DNA from: Solen grandis
Taxonomy: Eukaryota > Mollusca > Bivalvia > Adapedonta > Solenidae
Length of the DNA: 64,000 bases
Assembly (NCBI GenBank): GCA_021229015.1
Contig: CM037778.1
Coordinates: forward strand, 82,944,669-83,008,668
Reading direction: 5' to 3'
Part shown: piece by piece, positions 12,182 through 22,145 of the stretch
Numbering within the stretch: the stretch's first letter is position 1
How the letters are laid out: each line of letters opens with the position of its first letter
Made by a program: the position numbers and the translations under genes
Notes under the pieces: model-generated
Seen by the model: the letters and a program-made list of their open reading frames with translations, nothing else
Database searches by the model: none
What the model was told of the DNA's origin: nothing

Positions 12182-13543
12182 ACTCTCATACCCCAGGTCA
12201 TATCAAAATAAGGGTAATAAGGAAAATAAGGAAAATTAGCATTTAAAATACCCAATATTCATACGAGACAGGTCATAATCTACTATGGTTACAAATGATA
12301 ACAAATATACATACATGCAACCTTTTTTGTTGATAACTTCAGTATCTGTGCTACATCTTCAGTTACAAACGATATTGTGCTCCCTCATCAAATACATGTA
12401 GTATATTTGCATTAACCAGATTTGTACCGATAGACTCTTGCAAATGTACTATTTATAAGGATGGCGGAATTCTGCTTTTATTAAGGCGCATGTAGTTTTG
12501 GTATAAATGGTTCTTAAAAAGTCACCCAACTACAAGCTTCTGTTGCCATTGTTATAAGCTTGGCTTTTGCTGACATCAAATGAAAGTTTTGTGATAATAA
12601 TTAGAACTAAGAAGCTACCGTATTAATCTCATAAATTATTAATTTCTTATTACTCTTGACCACGAATATGGGCCTCGTCAGGTTTTCACCATATATTTTT
12701 ATGTCAACCTCTAAGCAATTAAATTGAATTTCATTTGATTCAAAGCTGCTGCTTTTGTCACGGCACCAACGTGTAGTTAATTTATCTGGTAAACTCCATT
12801 GTCTTGATTTTAGATGTTAACAATTTCAGAACGGTCAATTTCAAAATACTGTTTCGGCGTTTTGTCCGATCACCTAACCTTTTCCACAGCGGCAACACAA
12901 GAAGATGCAAATCAGCTGCAGTATCATCATACCATTTTACCGCCATGATATTTGAGCTCTGTTTCACTCTGGAGTTAGTAGACTCCCCTCCCCAACACAC
13001 ACACACACACACACACACCCGTACAGTTTTGATCAAGTCTTTCTTGTACTGGATAACATAGCTTTTTTCTAATTGCTCTGCTCAAACTGCCCAAACATAC
13101 AAAATAAACATTTCTATTAATACTTTGACTTGTTAAATTACGCGTTTAATAATTATTGGAAAGCTACTAATAGTTTTATTTTGTCAGTTCATCAAGACCT
13201 TACCACCAATACCAAACAAATGTGACATGTTTTTCATTTGTCCCGATATACATGGAAGTTAAAAAAAAATACTGATGACGAATGAGCCGTTAACTCATCT
13301 GTAGAATTACATAATTCGGTCTTCAGCTTTAGGAACATTTCTCGAATAGATTGCAACCATGACCTTAATTTCCAAAGTCTGAGATATCTTCATGATGAAA
13401 TGTAGCAATCGAACTCAAGACTGAAAACGATTCCATGGCATAGCTTCAGCAACAGGGCTATATCGTGTTGAACAGTGTTGAACGGAGTGAAATCTTGCAA
13501 TGCCCATTCTCAAATATTCTCTCATAAGAATTGCCCTTTTAGT
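12182..13543. other. Non-coding stretch with a CA microsatellite
   Basis: No gene is supported. A (CA)12 run lies at 12,995-13,018 and explains the Thr/His and Val/Cys runs in open frames on both strands there. Confidence 0.6.
12995..13018. repeat. (AC)12 microsatellite
   Basis: Twelve uninterrupted AC units. No coding context. Confidence 0.95.
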
Positions 13544-14027
13544 GGTATTTATAGTGACATATTTCTGCCAGCCACTTATCCACTTAGCTATGTTGAAACT
13601 TTTCTGAAAAATTGTCACTTATTCAGTTATTGTCTGGCAATTAGAAAAAAAATCAAGTTATCCACTTAGGTATCTTAACAGGACTAAATTGTCTGTTAGT
13701 GCCCACTACTGCCAAACACATATTCACTTAGGTTAACTGGATATCATGCCTTTTTCCAGATAATTATGTGAAAAAAATGCTTGTTATCCACATCATTTAA
13801 CTGACTTACTTGAAAAAAGGCGATATATCCAGTTATCTTAAGTGAATATATGGCTGGCAGTAGTGGGCACTAACAAGCAGTTTTGTTCTGTTAAGATACC
13901 TAAGAGGCTAACACGAAAGTAACCTACTTGCCAGATACTAACTGAATATGTGACAATTTTTCAGAAAAGTTTCGACATAGGTAAGTGGATAAGTGGCTGG
14001 CAGAAATATGCCACCATAGGTATGTAT
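13544..14027. mobile_element. Foldback element, long imperfect hairpin
   Basis: Two arms of roughly 210 bp in opposite orientation (about 13,550-13,760 and 13,812-14,020) enclose about 50 bp. The outer ends read GTGACATATTTCTGCCAGCC on the left and, as reverse complement, GTGGCATATTTCTGCCAGCC on the right. Matching inner pairs include CACTTATCCACTTA, GTTAGTGCCCACTACTGCC and ATTCACTTAGGTTAACTGG. There is no ORF. The transcript would fold into a long stem. It is either a foldback or MITE-type non-autonomous transposon or a local inverted duplication. Confidence 0.8.
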
Positions 14028-14664
14028 ATTCATGCCAAAATATTAATTAAAGGTCGTCTAGCAGATTTACAGCTTTGTCAGCAAATTTATCTGTGAAAGA
14101 CACACTGTAATTGCGGGCAACTGTTACGTGTGTTGTTACACTGACCGCTCAATTTCTCGGTGCTGACATTTGTCTTCATGATTATGCATGTATTTAGGTC
14201 ATATCTTTATCAAATTGATCAAAGGCTCGCAAGCAATATCAATGTTAATTGAAGAATGAAGTCACTCACTGTCACTTTTAGTGGAAATATCAAGATCTGT
14301 TACAACCATTTCATTTTGTATTTCACTTTACTCCACAACAGCATGCTGACCAGTGCTTGGTTATTGCTAAACAGCCTGTAATGATATTTTTTTGTTTTGG
14401 CATTATTTTTTTTTATTTTATTTTTTTTGGAAAATGGTGAAAATCGCTGTAGTAAATGAATAGATCAAAATATCAGTGATTTAAAGATCAGTACTTTCGT
14501 GAAGATCCAAGTTACACAATCTTCAATGATGACCAAATTTGCAACAAAATATTTCAATATTTTCTGAAGTGCAGATAATGAGCTTACTGGGCAAGTGTAA
14601 CTTTACATAATTAATTAAGTTTTAATGGAAGAAAACATGTTGAGAAAAAAAGTTCATAATACCC
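14028..14664. other. Non-coding stretch
   Basis: AT-rich with T runs around 14,385-14,430. No coding region or repeat is recognised. Confidence 0.5.
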
Positions 14665-14880
14665 GAGTTCCCCAATCGATAACAGAGAGACAGTCCCTTT
14701 TATAACATGCTAATCATCTCTACAGCTGATTGCCAGACCTCCAATAATCTTTTCCGTAGATCTTTCCGTAGATCTACAGACACGAGATTCCTAACCGTCA
14801 GCAGCGACAACTGACTTCTCATCACTGGAACTGATACACTCAACTCCCATAATCGCTTTCTTTGATATTTCAAATACTTA
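14665..14880 (+). pseudogene. Two decayed copies of exon type B
   Basis: Two stretches resemble the B exons found intact at 19,921 and 21,003. The first (about 14,665-14,760) contains TCCCCAATCGATAACAGAGA and ACAGTCCCTTTTATAACATG but no acceptor. The second starts after a good-looking acceptor (GATCTACAG, 14,779) and reads ACACGAGATTCCTAACCGTC before hitting a stop in the exon frame. These are the left-most members of the A/B array I could see and are no longer coding. Confidence 0.6.
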
Positions 14881-15287
14881 AAGTGGCCAAATCATCAGTA
14901 TACTTTAAAAAATGGAACCACCTAGCAGTACGACATATGTTTATAAATCAACCTAAGGAAAATTAGTTTTGAGTTAGAAATGTGACAACAGAGTACTAAA
15001 ATGCGCTTATTTTCTTTCAGAATTAAAGTAAAATGTGGACATTTTCTTTCAGAATTAAAGTAAAATGTGGACATTTCCATCTGCTCTTTTAGCTTTCATA
15101 CAAATTATCCACTTTGCCTTTGTAAGGTACTGATTGCCTTTTTATTCCATAGTGTAGATAATATTTATCATCTCCCAGAAAGCAGCCTTTCTCTCCATAT
15201 TTATTAGTATGGAATCTGGAATACTTTTTCGAAAATGCATGGCGTTTGTATTACCCGAGGCAAGAAATGAATATCTTCTTCCAACAG

Positions 15288-15645
15288 ATTTCAGTCAATT
15301 CACGACAAGTAATTCAGAGTCAGCTGATGTGGTGTCCACTTCCCAGACATTATCAGAAACATCATCTGTGCCATACAACAATCCTTCTGTCACTTCCATT
15401 GATAAAAAATACTACCAGGGCCAAAAAAAGTGTTCCGTTTCTAGTCTCCAGCAAATAAAAAAGAGGGTCGGAAGGTCGAAATTTATTTTATTATTTTTTA
15501 CATGAAACGAAAGGTAATTAAGGGGAAATAAATTTTAAAGACGGACAAGTTAAATAAAAAAACAGTCGTTAAAAAAGAGTGTCGATCGGGAGTCCAGAAA
15601 CGGAACTTTTTTTTTGCCAAATCAGTGAATCAAAAATCGAATTAA
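15288..15645 (+). pseudogene. Exon type A, copy 1, interrupted by a MITE
   Basis: After an acceptor (TTCCAACAG, ending 15,287) a phase-1 frame reads FSQFTTSNSESADVVSTSQT and on to SIDKKYY. There it meets an inserted inverted-repeat element (15,418-15,618). The expected exon end resumes afterwards (CCAAATCAGTGAATCAAAAATC, with TGA as in the other copies read out of frame) up to CAG|GCAAGT. The first 43 codons are Ser/Thr-rich like the intact A copies at 16,321 and 20,498. With the insertion the reading frame ends in unrelated codons. This copy is best seen as inactivated unless the exon is skipped. Confidence 0.75.
15418..15618. mobile_element. MITE inserted inside an exon A copy
   Basis: Roughly 200 bp with ends in inverted orientation. 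The left end reads GGGCCAAAAAAAGTGTTCCG then TTTCTAGTCTCC. The right end as reverse complement reads GGCAAAAAAAAAGTTCCGTT then TCTGGACTCCC. There is no ORF. It interrupts exon A copy 1 at a position that is continuous in the other A copies, which shows both its boundaries and that it arrived after the exon duplicated. Confidence 0.75.
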
Positions 15646-15952
15646 ACAGGCAAGTTATTTAGCTTTATTCTACTCTCCTGTTGAAAGGTGTTTTTATGTT
15701 GTCTATAACATTTCGTGCACATTTCTTTGCTATGTGCTTACACGATGGTAATCATTTTATTTCAACGAGCAAACATCAGTCCTATTCACCTTACCTCACA
15801 TTGTCTCTCAACATTGGCTGGTAAAAATGACAGATTTCGCTAACTTGAGTATGTATTAATGTTACATCAGCATTCAGATGTGCCAAGATTTTCACCGTTC
15901 AGAACTGCACCCCTAAACATTAGCCAATTAATTTTTTTACGGACTCGATATC

Positions 15953-16240
15953 CCTAATCGTGAGCAGGGAAACAGAACTTCTTACAACTCACTGCTCATC
16001 ACTAAAACTAATTTCTTAGCTATTTTATCTGCAACACTATGACTAATAACCATCTAACATCAGGGTGAATTTGATCTTCCCCTATATATAAAGGCTAATC
16101 TTGATCACGTTTCAAATCTGAGTGCAATTTGTATACAGTACCCAATGATAATTCATATAAAATGGAGATTTTCCAGCTGACTTCAGTCAAATCACGACAA
16201 GTAACAGAAATTCCACTGACGTAGCGTCCACTCGCTAAAG
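15953..16240 (+). pseudogene. Decayed B and A exon copies
   Basis: A B-type copy begins at 15,953 (ACTCGATATCCCTAATCGTG) but its acceptor is ACGG instead of ACAG and its frame closes at a TAG. An A-type copy begins at 16,180 (ACTTCAGTCAAATCACGACA) and is open for 19 codons before TAA. Their order (B then A) keeps the alternation seen in the rest of the array. Confidence 0.6.
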
Positions 16241-16320
16241 TTTTCTGCATGCTTTTTCGGCTGTTTCACTCTCAAGGCGATTGATATACCTCATATAAAA
16301 TGGATATCTTCTTCCAACAG

Positions 16321-16512
16321 ATTCCAGTCAATTCACGACAAGTGATAGAAAGTACTATTATTTTGTGTCCTCTTCCAAAACATTGCCGGATGCATTCTGG
16401 TCTGTGTCATTCATCACTCCTTCGTCTGTCAATGCCATTGGTGATGAAAGCATACTGCCAAGCAGTGAATCAAAACTCGAAGTGGAAATAATCAGCAGTA
16501 CATCAGAAACAG
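16321..16512 (+). CDS. Exon type A, copy 3: Ser/Thr-rich segment
   Basis: A 192-nt exon, phase 1 at both ends, open throughout and coding about 64 residues. It reads SSQFTTSDRKYYYFVSSSKT and ends ...ISSTSET. The acceptor is CTTCCAACAG. The apparent donor is CAG|GCAAGT, a GC rather than GT start of the intron. The protein segment is rich in Ser and Thr without cysteines, typical of O-glycosylated linkers in secreted or surface proteins. It is about 90% identical at the DNA level over its first 110 bases to the copy at 20,498, so it belongs to the same duplicated exon family. The function of the whole protein is unknown. Confidence 0.65.
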
Positions 16513-16655
16513 GCAAGTGTATTTAGATTCAATTTACTTTATATCTTCTGAAAAGGTGCATTGATGATTATCTTCGTCATTTCTTACACACCACTCTCTG
16601 CTAAATAATGAGGTGTTTTTTTAATATACTTACATATTGGTTGTGTTAATACTTA

Positions 16656-16901
16656 AAGGAATACGCTCGGCTGAAATGAAAATTTAACCATCAATAAACC
16701 TTTTAGTGTAGATCACTTTGACATGACTTTCATTTTTATACACGCTATATTTGTGAAGATATAGCTGTTTAAAGTTTGTGATTTCGATCGGCTATGGCCG
16801 CCGCCATCTTTGTTCATGTTTACCTTTCTGTGACGTCACAAATACCCATTGAACCATATCCCGATCGATGAGTGCGATTAATAGGGGTTGTGATAAAAGT
16901 A
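16656..16901 (+). mobile_element. Left end of a related inverted-repeat transposon
   Basis: It starts TTAAAGGAATACGCTCGGCT, the same 21 bases as both ends of the neighbouring element at 16,902-18,506, then diverges completely. It contains GCTATGGCCGCCGCCATC and a GTGACGTCAC palindrome (about 16,831-16,840). No right end was found. It is a relic of a second family sharing terminal bases, or the remains of an element that the neighbour entered. Confidence 0.55.
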
Positions 16902-18506
16902 TTAAAGGAATACGCTCGGCTGATTACAACTAGGTTTCAATTGAAAGATATTGATGTAAATAAACCAATTAAATTTCTCATTTCATTGAATCAATCGTAA
17001 TAAGAAAGAAATTGTAAGTTAAAGACGTCTATTTAAACCAATTTGCTCCGCGATATTTTTTATTTCTATAATACATCTTTGTCATTTTTACCGTGAAATG
17101 CTTGCAACTGCGGTTATTGAAAAGTTGTGTGGTGTTAAACTGATTGGATAAGAAATCACTGGCAAGCCTTTGTAACAGAATAAGCGTCATATAAAATCGC
17201 ACATCGGGGCCATAAAACACGGCCATAAAACGAAGCGTGCGACCGAGTCACCATGTCAACAGACAATTGATGTGCACGTTTTACTGAAACGGACATGTAG
17301 AGTATAATCATCACCACAAACAAACTAAATGCATTATATAAATATGAAAGAAAAGTGTTGAATCGTCGTTTTATATTATAATAATCTATATATTTTACGG
17401 AAAAATCTGTTTAAATAAATATATATAAGTAAAAGTATCGTATCGCAATGGGCTCATGTTATTGTGATATACAGAGCGTAGTTAGCATAATTTACATTAT
17501 TTTGCTAAATTGCGAGCAATTAGGTGTGTTAATCATAATTACAACACGGTGTCCCTTTGATTCGTCTCTATAGTATTTCACAGTTACCGTCATTGCAATT
17601 AGATTTCTACTTACATGATACCGCCCCTTTTATATATTTATATGTTTGATTAAAAAACTGTTTAAAAATTGTAATGATTTGCGCAATTAAAATAGCGATG
17701 TTTGTGAGAATGTGCATAAATGATTGCGTGACAAGGGGTATTGACTTTAGTTATGGTTCGATCACTATAGCAGGAAGTTTAATAAAGTTTTTGAGATATT
17801 TCTTAAAATGAGTGTATAGTTCCTTACGACTTTGAGCCCGAATATACTGAGGAAGAGCTGCAACTGCTTCAAGACAATGACGTACGGGAGGAGGAATATT
17901 TATGTGCTGAGGACTTTTGTCTGTGTGATAACTGTGTTATGATGCCATCCAATATGGAAAATGTATGTTGCAAATCGAGTGACTTGGTTGTTGGAAATTT
18001 AGATGAACTTACGTGCATTACGAGCCATACGGACTTTCACACCTTAGTTCTGAATGATTCTGTTTTAGAAGTTGCATTCATTACCATTCTGGCATACAAA
18101 GGTCATAGGACGAGGGCTCCAGACTCTCTCACTCACGAGTAAGAAAACAATAAAATGATCATAGTTTAATCTTTTAATAATATATTTTCATCATATTCAA
18201 ATAATAAACATTTTTCAAACAATTTTTCCACAACACACGTAATTCCCTTCTATATTTCAATGTATGTACGCAACCGGAAGTGTGTCTGTGACGTCATGAT
18301 TGTTGAAAAAAAGTCTCGCGAGACCACGAGACGTAAACAATGTCTGCGCCCATGTCTCGGAGCAAATTGGTGTAAATAGACGTCTTTAACTTGCAATTTC
18401 TTTCTTATTACGATTGATTCAATGAAATGAGTAATTAAATTGGTTTATTTACATCAATATCTTTCAATTAAAACCTAGTTGTTATCAGCCGAGCGTATTC
18501 CTTTAA
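16902..18506 (+). mobile_element. Inverted-repeat DNA transposon carrying a P2X7-C-like ORF
   Basis: About 1.6 kb bounded by long terminal inverted repeats of about 150 bp (16,902-17,050 and 18,357-18,506), roughly 93% alike by eye. Both start TTAAAGGAATACGCTCGGCT, and the similarity runs inward to CAAATTGGTGTAAATAGACG or its equivalent. The flanks allow a TA duplication (16,900-16,901 and 18,507-18,508), or TTAA if the first four bases are counted as target. No transposase is visible inside; the only recognisable product is the ORF at 17,820-18,142. The element is probably non-autonomous or internally deleted. It lies between exon A copy 3 and the next B exon, so probably in an intron. Confidence 0.8.
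17820..18142 (+). CDS. P2X7 C-terminal-domain-like zinc-binding protein, 3' exon
   Basis: An open frame of 107 codons starts after a likely acceptor (GTGTATAG, the TAG being in frame) and ends at TAA (18,140-18,142). It reads PYDFEPEYTEEELQLLQDND, then FCLCDNCVMMPSNMENVCCK, then CITSHTDFHTLVLNDSVLEV. The C-x-C-x-x-C...C-C spacing followed by a CIT...F..LVL...VL block is the signature of the cytoplasmic C-terminal domain of P2X7 receptors. The same domain occurs without a channel in many invertebrate proteins, some tied to transposons. No channel segments are present here. The 5' exons were not found. Its position inside a TIR element suggests a transposon cargo or accessory protein. Its activity is unknown. 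Confidence 0.7.
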
Positions 18507-18669
18507 TATGTTGTCACCTAACGGCATGCTTGGTAAACACGATTGTAAATTTCAGGAACCCCCAATTGAATAAAATATTACATCGACACTAAGATTTGTC
18601 CTGTTTTCCAATGTGCAAATAATGAGAGGTGCGCCACTGACGAGTAATTGTCATTTGGATTATTTACAG

Positions 18670-18790
18670 ACGCGAATTCCCTAATCGGCAGTAACGAGAC
18701 AGTCCCTATAATAACAGACTACCTATCACTAGAACTGATTTCAACTCCCATAATCTCTGCCGACGATAGTTTAAAAAAAACTCTCAAGTT
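18670..18790 (+). pseudogene. Exon type B, 3'-truncated copy
   Basis: After TTATTTACAG the frame reads ANSLIGSNETVPIITDYLSL and on to ISADDSLKKTLKFT, then TAA. It matches the first two thirds of the intact B exons (both contain VxxxTDYSSxxxISST-like text) but lacks the last third and any donor. It is probably not usable as an internal exon. Confidence 0.6.
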
Positions 18791-19502
18791 TACTTAAAAC
18801 AAGAGCAGCAGCTAGAAGCATGTCATATATTTGTACGTAGATTTAAACATCAAATTACTTTCAAGCAAAACCCGTACAATATATTCTTAACACATTCCTT
18901 TTCGCAAATTAGAACTATAAAAGCAATGCACGAAATTTTGCAAATTATTTTTCTGAATGAGGGGAAAATATGATCATGTTCTTCTGATGTTTAAACTCCA
19001 AGAAAAATCACCAAATCTGTTGATGTTACGTATTATTTTTATAGTGAACCGCTCATTTTATATTGAGACACGTATATTCACAGTTCCTCAGAACTTTGCT
19101 AAGGGTCGATTTGCGGTTCCATTATTTATTTATGTGATGTTGCAAAAGCAACCCCCACTCCCCCACCAAAAAAAAAATACATGTAAAACACACACACATG
19201 TAAAAACACAAAGCAAAATTGTGAGTATGTTCTTTGCTAATACATGTAAATGGTGTATGTGAAATAATGTTCCTGATACTTTTACGTCAACACAAATCAG
19301 TCTGCATGTGTGAAGTATTGATATTATATGTAGTGAAATGATTTTATCTACTTATCACAAATATTCACCATTCCTCAGAATTAGGCATTGCTTTGATTTG
19401 AGGTTTCCTATATATAAGGCGAATAATTTTTTTTTCTCAAAATGCATGCATTTTTGTATAACGCATACAAGTTCATATAAAATAGACATCTTCTTCCTAC
19501 AG

Positions 19503-19640
19503 ACTCAAGACAATTCCCGACTAGCGATAGAAGGTCCACTGACGTGGTGTCCACTTATCAAGCACTTTCATATGCATTCTCGTCTGTGTCACTCATCACT
19601 CCTTCCGAGGTGGAAATAACCAGCAGTACGTTGGACAAAG
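19503..19640 (+). CDS. Exon type A, copy 4: Ser/Thr-rich segment
   Basis: A 138-nt exon (46 codons), phase 1-1, with acceptor TTCTTCCTACAG and donor AAG|GTAATT. It reads SRQFPTSDRRSTDVVSTYQA and ends SEVEITSSTLDK. Compared with the copies at 16,321 and 20,498 it lacks about 18 codons in the middle, an in-frame deletion. The frame and splice sites are intact, so it can be spliced to the B exon at 19,921 without a shift. It codes a low-complexity, presumably extracellular linker. Confidence 0.65.
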
Positions 19641-19920
19641 GTAATTTTATTGAGTTTCTAATCTATTTGGAAAGGCATTTGGAAATCGCCTTTAATACGA
19701 CTTGCACATTCATCAGATAATGATAAGTTTTGTCTTCATGGTCTTACACATTGGTCATCCGAGCTCTTTCGAAAACACACATCTACTTCTGTGATAGTTT
19801 GCCTCCTAACGGTATCCTTTTTGAAATCGCTTGTATTAAAATTGTATCTGTCTTGTTTTACCCGCCACATAATGAAAACTTCATCCTTAAACTTGTATGT
19901 GTCGTATGAATTATTTACAG

Positions 19921-20097
19921 ACTTAAGATCCCTAAACGTGAACATTAAGACAGTCCTTGTTACAACCGACTACTCATCTCTAGAACTGATTTCCTCAACT
20001 CCAATAATCTCCTCCGTGGATATATCAGCTGCAACAATTGATCCAACAACCAGTTTACCTGTAAAATCTGAAAAAGCTAACAGTGAGACAGATTTAT
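19921..20097 (+). CDS. Exon type B: Ser/Thr-rich segment
   Basis: A 177-nt exon (59 codons), phase 1-1, acceptor TTATTTACAG, donor TTAT|GTAAGT. It reads LRSLNVNIKTVLVTTDYSSL and then ISSTPIISSVDISAATIDPT, with no cysteine and a Ser/Thr content near one third. It has exactly the same length and phase as the B exon at 21,003, with conserved TDYSS and ISSTP motifs. It follows A copy 4 by 280 bp, keeping the A-B alternation. The segment is presumably glycosylated and extended; this is inferred from composition only. Confidence 0.7.
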
Positions 20098-20497
20098 GTA
20101 AGTTGAATTTTACATCCTATCACATTGAAACCTAGCCTTTACAGTTTATTCTAAGATAAAAATACATGTAGCATGTTCCATTTCGAAAATTAGATCTGCA
20201 AAAGCAATGCACTAAATTTTACCTCTCTGAATTACAGGACAATATGATCATTTCCCTCTGCCGTTTCATTTTCAAGACCAATCATCCTGTATGCTGATTT
20301 TAAGTATCATTTTATAGCGAGCTGATTATCTCATAATGACACACTAATTTTTACGGTTCCACAGAAAGCAGACGTTGCTTAGTGTCGATAAACGGTTACC
20401 ATATTCATTTAAGTGGACTTTGAATAACTTGTCAGTGGCGCAGGCCATTTGTTTGCCGTATGATAGTTAATTTAAAATGGATATCTTCTTTCAACAG

Positions 20498-20689
20498 ATT
20501 CCAGTCAATTCACGACAAGTGATAGAAAGTACTATGATGTGGTGTCCTCTTCCAAAACATTGCCGGATGCAGTCTCGTCTGTGTTACGCATCACTCCTAC
20601 GTCTGTAAATACCATTGATGGTGAAAGCATACTTCCAAGCAGTGAATCGAAAATCGAATTGAAACTAGGCAGCAGTACATCAGAAATAG
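20498..20689 (+). CDS. Exon type A, copy 5: Ser/Thr-rich segment
   Basis: A 192-nt exon (64 codons), phase 1-1, acceptor TTTCAACAG and donor ATAG|GTACTT. It reads SSQFTTSDRKYYDVVSSSKT and includes ITPTSVNTIDGESILPSSES. It is the full-length partner of the copy at 16,321. Its start lies 995 bp after that of copy 4 (19,503), and the B exons are spaced 1,082 bp apart, which points to tandem duplication of an A+B unit of roughly 1 kb. The frame is intact. Confidence 0.7.
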
Positions 20690-21002
20690 GTACTTTTATT
20701 TAGTTTTATTTTACACTTTGCATTTTGAAAAGGTTAATTAAACATAATCTATAATATTACTTACACATATCTCTGCAAATATTTGTGTTTAGTCCTCATG
20801 TTCTTAAACATTGGCAAATTCTTTCATTTTGTTAGTTTACTGAAGTCTTTTGACAAGGCGACTCTGCTACTATGGTGTCTCCCAACCGTATGTTTCGTAA
20901 AGCAAAAGTGCAGTTTACGCGAACCTGCGCTTGTAGAAAATGTTACATCGGCACTTAGAATTGTCTTGTTTTATATATATGTAACATATGAGTTATTTAC
21001 AG

Positions 21003-21179
21003 ACTCGAGATCCATAATCATGAGCAGCGAGACGGGCCCTGTTATAACCGACTACTCATCAAGAAAACAGATTTCTTCGACTCCCTTAACGTCTTCAGTA
21101 GGTTTTTCAATTGCAACAATTGGTCAAATCCCAAATTCACTTGAAACAACTGAAGCAACTAGCAGTACCACAGCTGTTT
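21003..21179 (+). CDS. Exon type B: Ser/Thr-rich segment
   Basis: A 177-nt exon (59 codons), phase 1-1, acceptor TTATTTACAG and donor GTTT|GTAAGT. It reads SRSIIMSSETGPVITDYSSR and ends EATSSTTAV, with repeated Ser/Thr. It is the last member of the array before the thrombospondin exon at 21,702, to which it can be spliced in phase 1. Same family and size as the exon at 19,921. Confidence 0.7.
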
Positions 21180-21701
21180 GTAAGTATCCCTAAAGAAACT
21201 GTGTTTCGCATCGTATTATTTAAAACTCAACCTGAACACAATATTAAAATTCCTATTCCGAAATCAGATCTATGAAAACAATATACCTTTTTCCTATTAT
21301 CCTTCTGAATATATCGATTGCCTTTTTACATAGTAAGCCGATTATCTCATATTAACACACACTATCATGTCTCTGTCTTCCGAAAGCAGGCTAACTTATT
21401 TTGGTTATCCGCACAGATTGTAACACACATTTCTATGTGTCTTATACGATCAATTTCTTGTGTGCTTCTTATATACCTTGTAAGACATACATTCCTTATG
21501 TCCTTATTGAATTCTTCTAGTATATGACACCATGTATGGTGTTTAATCTTTTGAATGGGATGGACAAATGGACAATTTATTTGATGAACAAAGTTCCTTG
21601 ACGAAATACTACCTTTCATGAACTTTTCAGAAAACTGTTTTGAAATCACATTTAAAGAAGAACATTTTATTTATTTTCATAAAAAGACATTGGATTTTCA
21701 G

Positions 21702-21842
21702 ACTGGTCAGAATGGGGACAATGCTCTCAAACGTGTGGAACCGGAAGTCAGACGAGGTCACGTGTTTGTAATACTCAAAAAGGTAGATTGTGTGAAGGTA
21801 AAACAACTGAAAAACAGAATTGTAACACACATGAGTGTCCGG
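21702..21842 (+). CDS. Thrombospondin type 1 (TSP1) domain exon
   Basis: A 141-nt exon, phase 1-1, from TTTTCAG to CCGG|GTAAGT, coding one nearly complete TSP1 repeat. It begins DWSEWGQCSQTCGTGSQTRS and ends with six-cysteine spacing (RVC...RLC...NCNTHEC). The WSEW motif (C-mannosylation and Trp ladder), CSQTCG (O-fucosylation site) and the Arg layer (TRSR) are all present. TSP1 modules act outside the cell in matrix or receptor proteins and are often coded by single 1-1 exons, as here. It follows the Ser/Thr-rich array and precedes a CUB exon on the same strand, in compatible phase, so these exons very probably belong to one gene. Confidence 0.95.
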
Positions 21843-22002
21843 GTAAGTACTTTTGAACGAAACATTCTTAAGCATTAATTAGAGTTTCTGTCCCCAGTGG
21901 ACATTCTTATTATCCTTTTATTACCTTCTTGTAATGGTTAACGATTCAGTCCTGGATGCTGTGCAGATGTCTAGTTTTTATGTATATATGTTTATATTGC
22001 AG

Positions 22003-22079
22003 TTAGAAATAATACCCCTGGTGTCTGCGCAAATAGGTTGCGAGACATAACAATAGACAGTCATGCAACAAGACTGTTG
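22003..22079 (+). CDS. Possible small exon after TSP1 (weak)
   Basis: A clean pyrimidine-rich acceptor (GTTTATATTGCAG) at 22,002 is followed by a frame that stays open in the phase left by the TSP1 exon: VRNNTPGVCANRLRDITIDS and on for some 50 codons, into an AGCTCACC repeat. A donor at CTGTTG|GTATCA would give a 77-nt exon, but that breaks phase 1 for the next exon. No domain is recognised. It may be chance or a worn exon. Confidence 0.2.
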
Positions 22080-22145
22080 GTATCACATAGATACTACATT
22101 CCTTTAGGATGGAAATTAATAAATGCATTCCCGTGTCTGCTTTTT

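Noticed and set aside
12782..13061. Frames with Val/Cys or Thr/His runs
   Set aside because: Produced by the (CA)12 microsatellite at 12,995-13,018.
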